Shown piece by piece: positions 39,807 to 40,357 of a stretch of 40,357 nucleotides of DNA. Numbering within the stretch: the stretch's first letter is position 1; every line of letters begins with the position of its first letter. The position numbers and the translations under genes were made by a program. The DNA is from Pseudomonadales bacterium (GTDB lineage Bacteria; Pseudomonadota; Gammaproteobacteria; Pseudomonadales; Azotimanducaceae), in NCBI GenBank assembly GCA_023300545.1, contig JALZVT010000064.1:1-40357 (forward strand), given 5' to 3'. The notes beneath the pieces are model-generated. The model worked only from the letters and a program-made list of their open reading frames with translations, was not told the origin of the DNA and did not search any database.

Positions 39807-40357
39807 ATGCCATCATCACTCGGCGATTCACGGCCTTTTGGCCTCGGTTACTGGCCAATGGCAGAGGACGCCCCGAGCGTTAACTGCAATCGGGAGCCCA
39901 TTCGATTGGTCTCGCCTGATGGCGCACTCGTTCGTGGTGTGCTGTGGACGCCGCCTACTGGGCAGCACTGGAAGACAGCGGTTGTGTTGTCACACCCACG
40001 CGGTGACTTTTCTGTGCATTACGCCTGTCCGCTACTCGCAGCAGCGGGCTTTGCTGTTTTGGGCTTTGCAACTCGTTACCTGAACAACGACATCGACTGC
40101 CTGCACGAGAATTGCGTCACCGATGTCGCAACTGCTGTTGCTGAGATGCGCCGCCGGGGCGCGGAGAATGTCGTGCTACTGGGGAACTCGGGTGGTGGTT
40201 CACTGATGGCGATGGCGCAGAAAGAAACAAGCTGTGGTGACGCTTGGGTGGGGCTTGCCGCGCACCCAGGTGAAGGCGTGTTTATGTGTCAGGTGATTGA
40301 TCCAGCAGTGGCGGATGAAAACGACCCTACGTCGGTGAACCCAGAACTGGACATGTA
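39807..40357 (+). CDS. Alpha/beta hydrolase, C-terminus cut by window edge
   Basis: The frame runs 183 codons from an ATG at 39807 (AGGGG eleven bases upstream) to the right edge without a stop. The sequence [37 protein letters not shown] followed by [17 protein letters not shown] shows the beta-strand/oxyanion region and nucleophile elbow GNSGG (serine near residue 129) of an alpha/beta hydrolase. The acid and histidine of the triad would lie beyond the edge. There is no signal peptide. The substrate is unknown. Confidence 0.85.
   Translation, partial: MPSSLGDSRPFGLGYWPMAEDAPSVNCNREPIRLVSPDGALVRGVLWTPPTGQHWKTAVVLSHPRGDFSVHYACPLLAAAGFAVLGFATRYLNNDIDCLHENCVTDVATAVAEMRRRGAENVVLLGNSGGGSLMAMAQKETSCGDAWVGLAAHPGEGVFMCQVIDPAVADENDPTSVNPELDM

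Noticed and set aside
39608-39883. Open frame with a 14-residue tandem repeat
   Set aside because: It begins before the terminator stem and translates the 42-bp DNA repeat; the real gene starts at 39807 in another frame with a ribosome site and an alpha/beta hydrolase fold.

Overview
The window looks like the chromosome of a free-living, probably aquatic gammaproteobacterium. The evidence is the long-form (about 530 residue) isocitrate lyase, a ManB/CpsG-type phosphomannomutase, SlyD with a histidine tail, NudC, SelO, lipoproteins with lipoboxes, Tat-exported enzymes, and a Shine-Dalgarno repertoire of AAGGAG/GGAGG type. Gene density is very high. Neighbours often overlap by 1-4 bases and converging genes sometimes share stop-codon bases. 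I found no rRNA, tRNA, phage, integrase, transposase or CRISPR array. This assignment is inference from gene content; no database was searched.

Layout. 1-8203: a truncated exported protein, a MelB-type (GPH family) transporter converging on an isocitrate/isopropylmalate dehydrogenase-family enzyme, a Tat-exported sulfite dehydrogenase with its cytochrome c, a DUF885 lipoprotein and a serine beta-lactamase-family hydrolase. 8231-8254: a perfect 24-bp palindrome that recurs twice near the right end. 8266-12856: a lone DnaB-like ATPase, slyD and nudC (minus strand), then selO and a GNAT acetyltransferase (plus strand). 12853-16269 (minus strand): a GIY-YIG protein, an SDR-fold protein with the full halohydrin dehalogenase signature, a DMT exporter and manB.

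16478-23244 is the most system-like part: nine same-strand genes, mostly overlapping. They encode a glycine-zipper envelope protein, two secreted proteins of unknown function, a lipoprotein, an ExbB/TolQ-like membrane protein, an ExbD/TolR-like partner, a SPOR-like anchored protein, a lytic transglycosylase with a similar C-terminal tail, and a small exported paralogue of the first gene. I read this as a proton-motive-force-energised cell-envelope complex with a peptidoglycan-cutting component. It matches no named system I can recall.

23254-28823 (minus strand) carries an alpha/beta hydrolase, O-acetylhomoserine sulfhydrylase (metY), a membrane-anchored protein, an HpcH/HpaI aldolase and the cold-shock-type RNA helicase deaD. 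29067-33672 (plus strand) carries a nitroreductase, a Tat-exported aldo/keto reductase with two C-terminal cysteine clusters, larB and larE for nickel-pincer cofactor synthesis (no larA or larC here), and a second aldo/keto reductase. 33698-37702 holds an FBP zinc-finger protein, a small conserved protein, a sterol desaturase-family hydroxylase, an exported VOC protein and a nitronate monooxygenase.

37887-39488 is aceA (isocitrate lyase). Right behind its stop codon lies an array of four hairpins with a constant TATCCT/TATCTT loop and variable but always self-complementary stems, phased every 21-22 bp by CTAG. A rho-independent terminator, a 42-bp tandem repeat containing the 24-bp palindrome, and a truncated alpha/beta hydrolase gene follow to the window edge.
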